DNA from: Cladobotryum mycophilum
Taxonomy: Eukaryota > Ascomycota > Sordariomycetes > Hypocreales > Hypocreaceae
Length of the DNA stretch: 64,000 bases
Direction of reading: 5' to 3'
Assembly (NCBI GenBank): GCA_036429605.1
Contig: JAVFKD010000003.1
Coordinates: 205,770 to 269,769, forward strand
Below are positions 24,448-34,644 of the stretch, one piece after another. Position 1 is the first letter of the stretch. Every line of letters starts with the position of its first letter. The notes under the pieces were generated by a model that saw only the letters and a list, made by a program, of their open reading frames with translations, had not been told where the DNA came from and searched no databases. Made by a program: the position numbers and the translations under genes.

Positions 24448-24787
24448 ATGTAGAATTATCTTCTCACTGCCTTCGTACTTCATGCAACGACAGCTAATGT
24501 TCTCGCAGGAGTAATCCAATATCGTGTAGGTTACTTATAGTTAATCTACCTAATATCCTGTCTAAGATCATATTTAGAATTCTGCCGATGTTCTCAATGC
24601 CAACGCCGGCTGGAGTCCTCCTCCTACTCCACAAAAGAGAGATTCGGCAGATGTTCTGAACGCCAACGCTGGTTGGAGCCCACCTCCCACACTTCAGAAA
24701 AGAGATTCTGCGGACGTACTTAATGCCGGTTGGAGTCCACCTCCTACTCCTCAGAGAGACTTGGTGGGCCTTGCGTACAAGTCCTAG
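24448..24787 (+). CDS. Candidate RiPP precursor with three Kex2-type repeats (in-frame TAG at codon 2)
   Basis: A short secreted precursor resembling dikaritin/ustiloxin-type peptide precursors. The ATG at 24448 is followed by TAG (24451-24453), then an uninterrupted signal-peptide-like stretch (NYLLTAFVLHATTANVLAG). An intron, 24526-24577 (52 nt, GTAGGT to TTTAG, phase 0), leads to exon 2, which encodes three tandem repeats. Each begins (D/N)SADVLNA, continues (NA)GWSPPPT(P/L)Q and ends in KR, KR or a single R. The tail is DLVGLAYKS and a stop. Length is about 95 codons. KR fits Kex2 cleavage, releasing Trp/Pro-rich peptides. Two intact UstYa-family genes lie 2-4 kb upstream and a decayed S9 peptidase just downstream. 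The TAG would block translation. CAG to TAG fits the C-to-T pattern seen elsewhere in the window, but an unmodelled upstream exon is possible. Function is inferred from architecture and neighbours. Confidence 0.75.
24578..24757 (+). repeat. Three tandem core-peptide repeats in the precursor
   Basis: Repeat units are 24578-24640 (63 bp), 24641-24703 (63 bp) and 24704-24757 (54 bp). The third lacks one Asn-Ala pair and ends in a single Arg instead of Lys-Arg. All three keep the nonapeptide AGWSPPPT(P/L) exactly except for the last position. Many differences between units are at third codon positions, which suggests selection on the peptide rather than a recent duplication. Confidence 0.9.
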
Positions 24788-25345
24788 GCCATTTCTTCTG
24801 CCTGAAGAACAGAATTTTATGCTGGTTACGTTATAAAGCTGCAGGTCATCTAGTAGTCTAAATTGAGCTCATACTGTTCTATCTCCAACAATGTTCCTGA
24901 AATATTTTATTCGTTCTCAAGTGTGCCTACATTTCAGTTCATGTTAACCTTACTATGTAGCACGGTTCCATAAAGCCTATTCAGTAGTCTGACATTCAGA
25001 GCATGAACTTACCTGCTTATTCATATGGCAGTGTTGGTAGTAAACCAGGATCAAGTTGTCTCTGTGCAATCTTTGCCCCACAATGACTTTAATCGCATTT
25101 GGATGCACTAATACTTAGCATGTTTGAGGCAGTGGGTTTTAAGACATTGACGTAGTATCATGCGAAGGATTCCTATGCAACCCGTGGACTCCGCCTTCGA
25201 TCATGTGAAAGAATGCGGGCTAATAAACATCTAAGTTAGGCATACTTAGCTTTATACAGGGCGCCTTGTATTAGATCCCTCATACCCCTCACATCATTTG
25301 GTACCATCATCAAGCAACCTACACCATTGGCGCTCGCATTCTACC
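24788..25345. other. Intergenic region
   Basis: About 560 bp between precursor and S9 peptidase remnant. Nothing recognised. Confidence 0.45.
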
Positions 25346-26978
25346 ATGACAGAAGCTTTGACAGAGAAGATTTTAAATTTGGTCAGTCCTTGCAATCCAT
25401 AGCTGTCGCCCAACGGCCAACGTGTTGTCTACACAACACGTCGCAAGTGGAACCACAAAGACGGCGACTTTGTTGTATCATCAATATGGATCGCAGACAC
25501 AGCCTCTAAAAAGTCGTCTCGCCGGCTCACGAGTGGCAACTACCTTGATGTGCAGCCCAAGTGGTCACTTGATGGAACATTCATCACCTTTGTATCCAAC
25601 CGCGTCAATGCCCGCAGTCTGAGTACTATTTACCTTCTTCGACCGGGAAGTACCGCGAATCCAAGAGCTATTACGCCGATTGGAAGAGAACAGGCGATGA
25701 TACTTGGATATGAATTCAGCCCCGATGGGAAATTCATAGTGTTCCTGTCTCACGCAGAGAAATCGGCAGAGCAAAAGGCCAAAGAGCAAATGAAAGATGA
25801 CGCCACCGTCTGGGGGAAGCACACGATTACACTGGTCTATGGCTCTTGACCATTGACAGCGGCGTGGTTGAGCCACTGGTCAATGGACACTCCCATGTTA
25901 TGGATTTCACTTGGAACAACAATGCAACACAAGTCGCGTCTCCGCACATTGAGAGTCAATACCTTTATGGAGCCGATATCTCAAAGATAGATGTCACTAG
26001 CAGAGCTATTCAATCCATTTGTCATATTTCTGGGGGGTCTGGAGCAACAGCAATCTCACTTGGACTGGTCATACCCTATACTTTTTGTCCAACCATATTC
26101 CCAACGAAGACACGTCTGGACTGGCTTTATATTCAGTGTATCTTTCTCAAACTGTGACCCCACTCCCACCTCAAAAGGTCATTGTTGGAGGATCTGGCTG
26201 CCCGAGCGGCCTTGCAAAAGCTGGTGATGATGTTGTTGTCTTTACTGAGGAGGGCATGTCGGACAAACTACGGCTTCTCAATGGCAATATCATACACGAA
26301 CAACAACGGCGCATCGTTAATTTTGACGTTAGGGATAAAACACTGTATGTCATTGTACAAGGCGACATCAACAGCCCCACGGAGATTTTCTCCGTCAACT
26401 CGGGCGAATGCTTTCAATTGTCGGATCATGCAAATGACAGTGGGCTTGCCGCAAGTACTTTTGGACATTGTTTATTTATTTACTGCCCAACACTTGATGG
26501 CAAGGAAATTATCGAAAGCATCTACCTCACACCCGCCCAATTCGCAAACTTGGATCGCAGATCCGCGAAGCCCTTGCCTACCCTAGTGCTTCTCCACGGC
26601 GGGCCGTATGGTCGAATTGCCGATGCCTTTGATGTTTGGAACTCGTTGCATATGATCAATCCCGTGTTCTTGTTTCAAGGTTTTGGCGTGTAGATTCTAA
26701 ATTACCGTGGTGGTAGCGCTTACGGCCATCGCTTTGCAAACTATCTACGCGGTGGCATGGGCGTGTTTAACGAGCTAGATGTGATTGCAGCTACACAACA
26801 TGCCATTGCCTCTGGTCTTGCCGACCCATCCCGGCTCGTCGCTGGCGGTTGGAGACAGGGTGGCTACCTAGCATATAGAAGACTTGATGAGAAGGATGAT
26901 CAGCTTTGTCAGAACACACCTTTCTTAGGACTTTTAGGTGCCTGTGAAATTAAGGCTGTCCATTATACGAGTAATTAA
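25346..26978 (+). pseudogene. S9 family (prolyl oligopeptidase-type) serine peptidase pseudogene
   Basis: S9 peptidases combine an N-terminal beta-propeller with a C-terminal alpha/beta-hydrolase. The propeller reads LSPNGQRVVYTTRR, PKWSLDGTFITFVSNR, YEFSPDGKFIVFLS and VEPLVNGHSHVMDFTWN. The hydrolase reads PTLVLLHGGPYGR, NYRGGSAYGHRFANYL and the nucleophile elbow GGWRQGGYLAY, where the family has GWSQGG. The Ser codon is thus replaced by Arg (26853-26855). The gene is broken further by TAG at 25400 (family Gln in PQLSPDG), a frameshift near 25849, another near 26030, and TAG at 26691. The His and Asp of the triad were not found in frame. It lies directly beside the Pro-rich precursor, so a lost role in peptide processing is tempting but unproven. 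Confidence 0.82.
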
Positions 26979-27743
26979 AATTCTGCATTAACCATTGTGA
27001 TTGTAATTGACATGAGCGTTTTGGCAGGAGACGAGATTGGTGATGATCTGTAGGATCTGCACGCAGAGCATGAAACGCAGGATGGCTTGTTGGTCGGCTT
27101 GCATTTTTTAGACCAACCCAACATCCTGTGTGTCGGACTCCTTATGCCTGGACGGAAATAAACATTGCATCCTGGTTCTTTTTGAGGAATTTGATTGAGG
27201 TCGAAGTCAGAACATTTACCACGGCGAACAATGGGCGCTGTTTTATTGTGCGTTTTCTTTTCTACGGATCAACGCGATATCGATGCATCTTAATGCACTG
27301 CTACCCTATTTTCCTTTTATTTGACTAGACGGCTGCGCGACTACACTGTCATTCTGTATTGGGCTGCGTACGTAAAACAGATCATGACCACGTCGCTGAT
27401 ACCGGGTGTAACGTGACAGCACGAACACACTCAAAACAAGGCACTATAGGCAAATTGGCACAACTTCATGTCACAGCCAACGGCAATAAAGAGGCCACAT
27501 AAGAAAACAGATTTGTTTCGTAAAGGCAGGCCAAATGAAAGCAGAGTGGCAGACATACAAGGAAGATAATTTAAAGCTTTGAATGCGAGCGCGCTATAAG
27601 CTAAGGATGAAGAAATTCTGATAAATAATTTTAGTAGTTGGAATAAATAAAAAGATAAGTATTTATAAACATGATCCTCATCAATGACTCCATTGTTTAT
27701 CCGCCAGAGCGCTCAAAGACTGCTGGCCCAGTTAATACCCATT
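26979..27743. other. Intergenic region
   Basis: May contain further decayed C-terminal sequence of the S9 gene around 27050-27170, where short peptide stretches look protein-like, but no frame is open. Nothing else seen. Confidence 0.35.
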
Positions 27744-28103
27744 TTACAACACAACATCTGGCTGCTGTTCCTCCTCAATGTCCCATGGAAAGCCATTCTT
27801 CCACAACACCTCTTCCTCCGGCTTATCTGTCGACAGTACTACTACACACGAATACTCGGTAGCGTTAAAGCTCACAAGGCGGTAATGATTTCGAGCTATG
27901 TGCTTGGCGACTTGCGTAACGACCTCGTGGATAGATCCATTGGTGCCTGTACGAAGTATACTGAAGGTCGAAGCGGCATTGACATTGACATAAATAACAT
28001 CGACTTTGTGGACCACGGTGTGCACGCCTGGCTCGTGAGAAGGCCATGTGGACGGGTGGGTAGAAGGATCAACAGTGTAATGAATCTGAGGTTGACTTGT
28101 CAT
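27744..28103 (-). CDS. Small hypothetical protein, about 119 aa
   Basis: An open frame beginning MTSQPQIHYTVDPS and running to a TAA at 27744. Composition looks protein-like: Pro/Ser/Thr-rich N-terminus, a central VVHKVDVIYVNVNAAS beta-like stretch, VTQVAKHIARNHY, and an acidic end WKNGFPWDIEEEQQ. No signal peptide, membrane segment or family recognised. The frame is open upstream to 28220, but the Met at 28103 is the more natural start. It could still be chance. Confidence 0.4.
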   Translation of the reverse strand: MTSQPQIHYTVDPSTHPSTWPSHEPGVHTVVHKVDVIYVNVNAASTFSILRTGTNGSIHEVVTQVAKHIARNHYRLVSFNATEYSCVVVLSTDKPEEEVLWKNGFPWDIEEEQQPDVVL

Positions 28104-29268
28104 TGTCGGCGGCTGCGTAACTTGATAACAGGGGCGGTAGTTGAGGGTGCGTCTAATTTGCAAATGTGGTCTGTATATCAAGACGTTGTGTAAGAAGAAA
28201 ACTATGTCTAACCCTCTCATTTTATTTCAGGAGGAGACGCTTTATTCTTCTAAGGCATCTCTTTTCACAATAATATTATGTGGTAAAGAGTTATGACGAA
28301 GGGATTGCGTAATAAAATAGAACTGTTCTGTTGGTTGTGTAACAAACCACTCTACGCCCCCACTTTCGTGACTACAAATCCTATTGAGACCTGTGTTTGC
28401 CTTTCCGTTATAAAACTGCTGCCTAATACGACGCATCATGGCTAACTAACAGCCTGTTATTTCTACTCCACCTCACAAGTACTGAGTAGAATATTTATCC
28501 ACTTGGATATTTAGAACATTCTAGGTGCTGCAGAACTTCGGCCAATCTAGGTTTATTATTTATCATAGGGGTACAGTACTAAATGGGGACATGAAGAAGT
28601 AAACGTGGGTTAAGAGTAGAAAAAGGGACTGGGGAAATAGACAAGTGGGTATAGGATCTAATAGTTTATATCGCTTATATCTACTAGAATGAAACTATAA
28701 GACTGAGTTGTTTTCGTAAAGTAACCTATTGCGTGCAATTAGCGGTCCTCCCCAGGCTACTTTCCCTCTTACTTATCTTTTTAATACTTATTTTCGCAAT
28801 TTATCTCTAGTAGTGGGCCAGCGTTGGAATATCAGTTCTACTCTTGGACCCGTATCTGGTCCCTTTACCTTGCGGTGTGGCGGCTTCATCCGTGCTTCTT
28901 GTTGATCAAGGCCAAGGAGATAGAACCATCACATAGCCTAACGTAACAGTTTATACTAACTGACGCAGTGATCAAACTAACAAACAGCCTTGAACAGTTA
29001 ATGTAGGTATTGTACACGAGGGATTTATTTCTAGACTCACTACTCTAAGCGTCTGCAGAACTACGCTGCAGCCATTGTCATGGGCGGAGGTATAGTTCCT
29101 TTAACATCCTTATGCTTCTTGGTATTGCTACTGCGAATATAAGTAGGCGATGCTTTCCTCCATTGTCGCTATTATCTAATTCATCACTCTTAATTCTGGC
29201 TGGATTATTTTAAAATTACTTTGGTAATCTCTCTTTTAGACTATATTGCTCGACTTTAAACCGATATA
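28104..29268. other. Intergenic region
   Basis: About 1.1 kb without a supported gene or repeat. Confidence 0.45.
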
Positions 29269-29586
29269 ATGCTAGCCCTTACCAAAGGTAACTCTCTCTC
29301 TTGCAATCTACATGCTGTCAACCACTCACAGTGCACAGTGCTCCTGCTTTCTCTAAGCATATTTTCCCTGACTATTGCAACACCAGTCCCTGAGGGCGAA
29401 AGCACAGGCGCCTTGGGTATTCAGGGGAACATATATGGGTTTGCCTGCTACAACAGCGCTGATACTCACAAGTGCCAAGGCAAGCCATATAATTATCGCT
29501 GCACTCTTGATGGCCACAACCAATACGATATACCTAATGCTCTTTGCAACGAGAAGTCAAAGTGCGCTTGCAAGAAAAGGACCTGA
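29269..29586 (+). CDS. Small secreted cysteine-rich protein (effector-like)
   Basis: With an intron at 29288-29338 (51 nt, GTAACT to CACAG, phase 1) the product is about 88 aa. It has a clean signal peptide (MLALTKVLLLSLSIFSLTIA) followed by TPVPEGES. The mature part has six cysteines in the order FACYN, HKCQG, YRCTL, ALCNE, SKCAC, which would allow three disulfides. Unspliced, the frame stays open but the signal peptide is disrupted, which supports the intron. Small secreted Cys-rich proteins of fungi are often effectors or antimicrobial proteins. I do not recognise this one. Confidence 0.65.
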   Translation: MLALTKGNSLSCNLHAVNHSQCTVLLLSLSIFSLTIATPVPEGESTGALGIQGNIYGFACYNSADTHKCQGKPYNYRCTLDGHNQYDIPNALCNEKSKCACKKRT

Positions 29587-30599
29587 GTTTAAAGGACTTG
29601 ATAGGGATTCAATTTTGTTTAAAGGTTTTAATAGTCCGGATTAAGAGACGGGAGGTTATTTAAGATACTTAAGACTATATCGTGGGCTTAGGATAGAGTT
29701 AACCTGAACTAATTTTAAGCACGTCTCACTCTTTAACATAACATGTCTTACAACGCAAATATTCCGAATAAAAAACTGTCTAAAGGGCTGCATTGGCTAG
29801 ATTATCTAGGAATAAATATGCAAGGGAAAACAGTCACTCACGATGTGGCACCCATCCTAACTACCCCACCTTAAAGTTCTCCCCGCTATTCTTTTTATTC
29901 CTTCTCCAGTGACTATTTTATCTACATTTACCCAGAAGTTCAAATATACTTACACCCGCGTCTCTCAAGCTAAAGCTTTCTAAAACCACATAACGTTCAT
30001 TTAGCGGTCAAAAATAGCTGTCAAATTGTAGAGCATGTAGCGTATAGGGTTAACCAACTCTATAACTTTGTCATGACTGCAACAGCCTCCCGAGCTCTTG
30101 CTAGCCATTCAACTTATGGGCCATGTGCATTTTTGCGTACACGAACACGAACTGGACTTGTAAGCACACAGTATTAAGAAAATCTTGGTTCTTGAAGAGT
30201 GATTAGGTTATAGCGCTATTGATAAAGCAAGGATTTTCTTAGGGGGGAAAGAACCGCTCCATTAAAGAACTTTTGAAGCATTAGGTATAAAACAACACGT
30301 GAATTTGCAAATAGCCTCTTGACCAGATTTAATGATCAGAAATATACTCTTTAAAATAAGCTCGTTTTCTATTTGCGAGGGTATACAGGTAAAAATACTA
30401 GGTTTATAATTAATAGGCAAGGAAATAATAAATTACTCCCAGGGATTAAAGACCAATTGCTTTATAATTTACTACATAATTGTGTTTTAACTTTTGTATA
30501 AACCTCTTGCTGAAGATGGACCGTGCCGAAACGATTTATGGACATTGTGTGTACTGGCAATACATTACAAGTTACATGCATACCCTATAATCCTCAAAA
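29587..30599. other. Intergenic region
   Basis: About 1 kb, no supported gene. Confidence 0.4.
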
Positions 30600-31250
30600 T
30601 GCAATTATACGAGTCGTAGCTTGTTATCAACAAGAGACATGTCGTCATATGACGTCATTTACTTTGGCAGCTTTTAGTGACCAGTGTTTTGCCGAATAAA
30701 TCTCGTGTATTCCAAGTAGTGTTATTAAATGATGTGTTAGAATTACAAAGTCTACTCAACGAAAGAGCAGTGTCGCTCGGAGAACGCAATGAACATGGAG
30801 CGTCTTTGTTACACTTGCTTAACTTTAAACCACATCCTTATCAAGTTCTCTTTCTACTTTTGTCGTAAGTACTACACTAAACAACCTCAAACGTACAGGT
30901 TCTCATAACAGACTCTGCTAACGTAGACTACATGGGCCCCATCTCGAACACGAAGAAAGTTTATTTTGAGCGAGTTCTCGACTCTGTACAAAAGGACTTA
31001 CAGGGGCGTGTCAATATAAGAACAGGTCTGCTTTGCAATCGAAACGCTTGATCATGAGCGGTGTGACTGTAGCGGGTTCTTGCATGTAAATCATTGTTAC
31101 AGGCTGCTTTTAGACAAGGGCGCCGATCCGACTCTAACGGCTGATTTGGGTACTAGGTCTTCCTCAAGAAATGTCTTATCATGGTGTCACTGCATTATCT
31201 CTAAGAAAATCTAGACACAGGAAGGAATATTACCGAGGGGAATTTGGAAT
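30600..31250 (+). pseudogene. Ankyrin-repeat gene remnant
   Basis: A frame at 30677-30868 contains VFQVVLLNDVLELQSLLNERA and ERNEHGASLLHLL, an ankyrin-type helix-loop-helix. A separate piece near 31105-31150 reads LLLDKGADPTLTADLG, another typical ankyrin repeat. The pieces are in different frames, separated by stops and possibly by a GTAAGT intron at about 30866. This is consistent with a degraded fungal ankyrin protein; full extent unknown. Confidence 0.5.
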
Positions 31251-32576
31251 GTTCTGGATGGGGGAGAGAACATCTGTGTCTATATCGGGTCGATTCTTTG
31301 TCGGCATTAATAGATAAAAGCTTAGCTAGATCAAATAGCATGGGTACAAGTAAAGAAGACTCCGATGCCTATGACTTTGAATGCTGTTAAGAAATGGACA
31401 AAGGGGCAACTGAGGGCTTAAGTTTTGATGACAACGAACGAGTTATGGTGAGAGACCCTTAATGGGGGGCTAATGAGAAGTACAGGTGCGGACTACTAAA
31501 CGACGTTGTCTATGACAAGTTATTACTGTACACTGCTGTCCAATGTAACGAGAAACATGTCCCATGACCAGTGTGTTTCTTCCTCCATTGCCAGAAATGT
31601 TCACGGCTTTCTATTCATCACTAATCATAAATTAATCCTTGTCAAGGATGTCGCCCGTGCCGTTTCAGTCTCATACTTCGGCTTATGGCATCGGTAGATT
31701 TTTAGCTGCATCTTACTCTGTACTTGTGGCAGTATCCTCAAAGACAGCAGCATAAACTTAACGGTGTGTTGGCAAGCCACCCACCTGAACTTGTCGGAAA
31801 AAGCATAATAAGGCGTGGATTCATTACTAAAACGGTTACAGTAGTACTCTCTCTCCGCACTCTCTTACTTTTTTTGAACCCCTGTCCGGACCGACGAGCA
31901 AGGGTGTGCCGAGTGGGGCTAAGACTCAAGACAATTAGATGTTGACTTCCTGCTAATCTGCACACGAGCGTCGATAGAGGAAACAGTACACAGTACTTTT
32001 TCACGGTAGTGAACACCAAATGAAAGACAACTTATAAATGAGTGTGATCAAACTGAATCCTATGCAGCTTCAGCGCTTGGACGCTCGATGGGGGATAGAA
32101 AGCTGAGACTCAATCTCCGCAAGTGGAGAGTCGTATAAAGTCTTATATTCTCTTTTCTCCGCGTGAGTATCTGTCGTAGACTATTGTGGCTAAATACATT
32201 ATCGTTCGCATGTTTGGTGCCTAACATTAGGCTTCGGATGATCTGTTCCGCAGCAGATATCCAGCAAAAAGTGAGAGTCTAGATCGCACAATTGCTAAAA
32301 ACATGATGAAAGACAGTCAAGAGGTTTGCTACTGCAGCATATACATCTATAGGTACCATTCGAGATTAAGCACAGAAGTGAACTCTTAGTTAAACCTAGG
32401 CCCTAAATCTGCACATGGTTTAGTATTCAAGTCCCATCCAGCAATCTATAAGCATCGTGCTATTCCCTTTAATCCAAGGGCATATTGTCGCTTACATCTT
32501 TTTCCTTTTGAGTATTATTGCCGTTAATTAGCTTGAATATCGTTTTATTTGCACAGGACAAGTTTGCCAAACAACC
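31251..32576. other. Intergenic region / SDR promoter
   Basis: No supported gene. Short frames at 31506-31697 and 31724-31945 look random. Confidence 0.4.
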
Positions 32577-33470
32577 ATGGCCAACCTCACCCCCGTCTGG
32601 TTTATCACTGCCGCCTCATCTGGCTTCGGCCATGAGCTTGCCGTGGAGGCCCTGAAGCGCGGCCACACTGTTATCGCTACAGCACGCAACGTATCAAAGA
32701 TCCAAGATCTTGCTGATGCCGGTGCTCACACTCTCACATTTGACGTTCTGACTCCCTACTCTACTATTGAGACTCTCGCCAAGGACCTATTCGCCAGGTA
32801 CGGCCGTATTAACTACCTTGTCAATGCGGCGGGCCACTTACTTTTGGGAGCCATTGAAGAAGTATCTCTTGAAGAGATATACAATTGCTTCAATGTCAAT
32901 CTCTTTGGAGCTATTAACACAATCCGGGCCTTCCTGCCGCACATGCGGGCTCAGCCAATCGCATCGGCAACTGGCATCCGTGCGACAATTGTCACATTTG
33001 GCAGTTTGGGAGGCTGGAAGGCTTACCCAAGTGCTGGAATCTACTGCATGACTAAGGCGTGCGCGACCTTGCTTGCTGAAAGTCTCAATGATGAGATTGG
33101 AACGTTTGCTATGAGAGCCACAGTGGTGGAGGCGGGCCACTTTCGCACAGCATTCTTGAACCCAGAGACTAGAATCAAGGCGAAGGAGCAACTCGACATC
33201 TACGATGATGAGAATACTCCTTCGGGACAGTTTAAGCAGATACTTCGAATCGTGGATGGGAAACAACCCGGAGATGTTGCAAAAGGTGCTAAAATTCTCA
33301 TCGATGTGCTCACTCACACTGGCGTGGCTGAGGGCAGAGAATTGCCGGGGCGAGTGGTACTGGGAAGTGATTGTGAGGAAGTAATCAGGGGTCAGTGTGC
33401 TAGCGCTTTGAAGGGACTTGATGACTGGACAGACGTTGTGAGAAGCACGGACTACCCGCAAGGTCAGTAA
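32577..33470 (+). CDS. Short-chain dehydrogenase/reductase
   Basis: An intact 297-aa classical SDR with a Rossmann fold that uses NAD(P)(H). Visible motifs are the nucleotide loop TAASSGFGHE (TGxxxGxG-like), TARN after strand 2, FDV, NAAG near residue 85-88, the catalytic Ser in TFGSLGGW and the catalytic pair in YCMTK. Asn in FNVNLFGAI completes the tetrad. No introns are needed. The substrate is not evident; similar fungal enzymes act in secondary metabolism and detoxification. No partner genes adjoin it closely. Its undamaged state contrasts with many neighbours. Confidence 0.92.
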   Translation: MANLTPVWFITAASSGFGHELAVEALKRGHTVIATARNVSKIQDLADAGAHTLTFDVLTPYSTIETLAKDLFARYGRINYLVNAAGHLLLGAIEEVSLEEIYNCFNVNLFGAINTIRAFLPHMRAQPIASATGIRATIVTFGSLGGWKAYPSAGIYCMTKACATLLAESLNDEIGTFAMRATVVEAGHFRTAFLNPETRIKAKEQLDIYDDENTPSGQFKQILRIVDGKQPGDVAKGAKILIDVLTHTGVAEGRELPGRVVLGSDCEEVIRGQCASALKGLDDWTDVVRSTDYPQGQ

Positions 33471-34086
33471 ATGGAAGCAAGTCATCCATTGTAGCTATGA
33501 TTGCCAATGCCTATGAATACACCTCTCTTTATCTGCTTTTGTCTAAGCTTGTCACTTGGATGCCACCTGCTGCTCTCCTACCCGATTATAAAGGGGGAAT
33601 TTACTAGTTGTAGTGCGTAATAATGAATAATGAAAATTAGGGTCGGCTCAGTGCTGCCGTCTCTAGATTGGATATAGATCTGGATATGGGCGAGCTGTAG
33701 AAGAATTTGCAGCATCATGATTGTTGCCAATATAATATTAGGGCACGTCGGCGAACAGGCAAGTTTAACCCCGGGGCTACAACGTCTCGCTCAAGGAGAT
33801 TGGATAATAAGCTTGGAAATATGGGGGTGTGCCGGAGTGTCTGAATAGAGCAACAGCTCATGGCCAATCACTGAGGGTTCCCCAGTCCCTTCAACTTCAT
33901 GTAAAGTAACCATATGACACCAAGTGTCTTGATGCAGAAGCGGTCAATAAAGGGGTAGCGGCCATGGTCAGGTCCCACCATCGTGGTGCACTGCTGGATG
34001 AAACTTAATCCTAACTGATCCATTAGCGAGGTGTTTAGAGGTAGCAGTGAGCCATATGACCGCTTACAAGTATGTCTTTGCAAGTA
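33471..34086. other. Intergenic region
   Basis: No gene recognised. It leads into the tandem repeat upstream of the dioxygenase-like gene. Confidence 0.45.
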
Positions 34087-34423
34087 ATGACGTAGTTAGC
34101 TTTGACGTAAAGTAACTTTACAGTTATGTTTCTTTCTTTCTCCAGTTGCCCTACCACAAAAGTCCATATTGACTAAGACATCTTTCTACTTTGCATTGCC
34201 AAATTATACGACTGATGAAAGCTTATCACTGGGATGGGATAGAAAGGCAAATGACGTAGTTGGCTCTGACGTAAAGTAACTTTGCAGTTATGTTTCTTTC
34301 TTTCTCCGGTGGCCCTATCATAAATGTCCACATTGACTCAGACATCGTTTTACTTCGCATTGACGGATCTTACGACTGACGAAAGCTTACCACTCAGACG
34401 GTATAGAGGGGTAAATGACGTAG
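34087..34423. repeat. 164-bp tandem duplication carrying TGACGT sites
   Basis: Two near-identical 164-bp units (34087-34250 and 34251-34414) and the start of a third share the same order of landmarks: ATGACGTAG, TTTCTTTCTTTCTCC, GACTGA(T/C)GAAAGCTTA. TGACGT occurs at 34088, 34103, 34252, 34267 and 34416. TGACGT is a bZIP/ATF-CREB core site. The array ends about 220 bp before the start of the dioxygenase-like gene, so it is a candidate promoter element for it. Confidence 0.8.
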
Positions 34424-34644
34424 GGAGGCTCAGTCAAGATATTCCTAGTGAGAATTTAGAGTTCTCCTGGCAAAAACGAGAGAGAGATACGTGCTGGGAC
34501 AACTGGATCACCTGTCCTTCCAAGCCAAGTAAGGGAAAACACTTGCTGGATTTGATAGAGATTATATAAAGGGGATAGTATCCTCTGAACCTTGGACGAT
34601 GAATTTTCCATATCATCGATATATTTGTGACACTATCAATCAAG

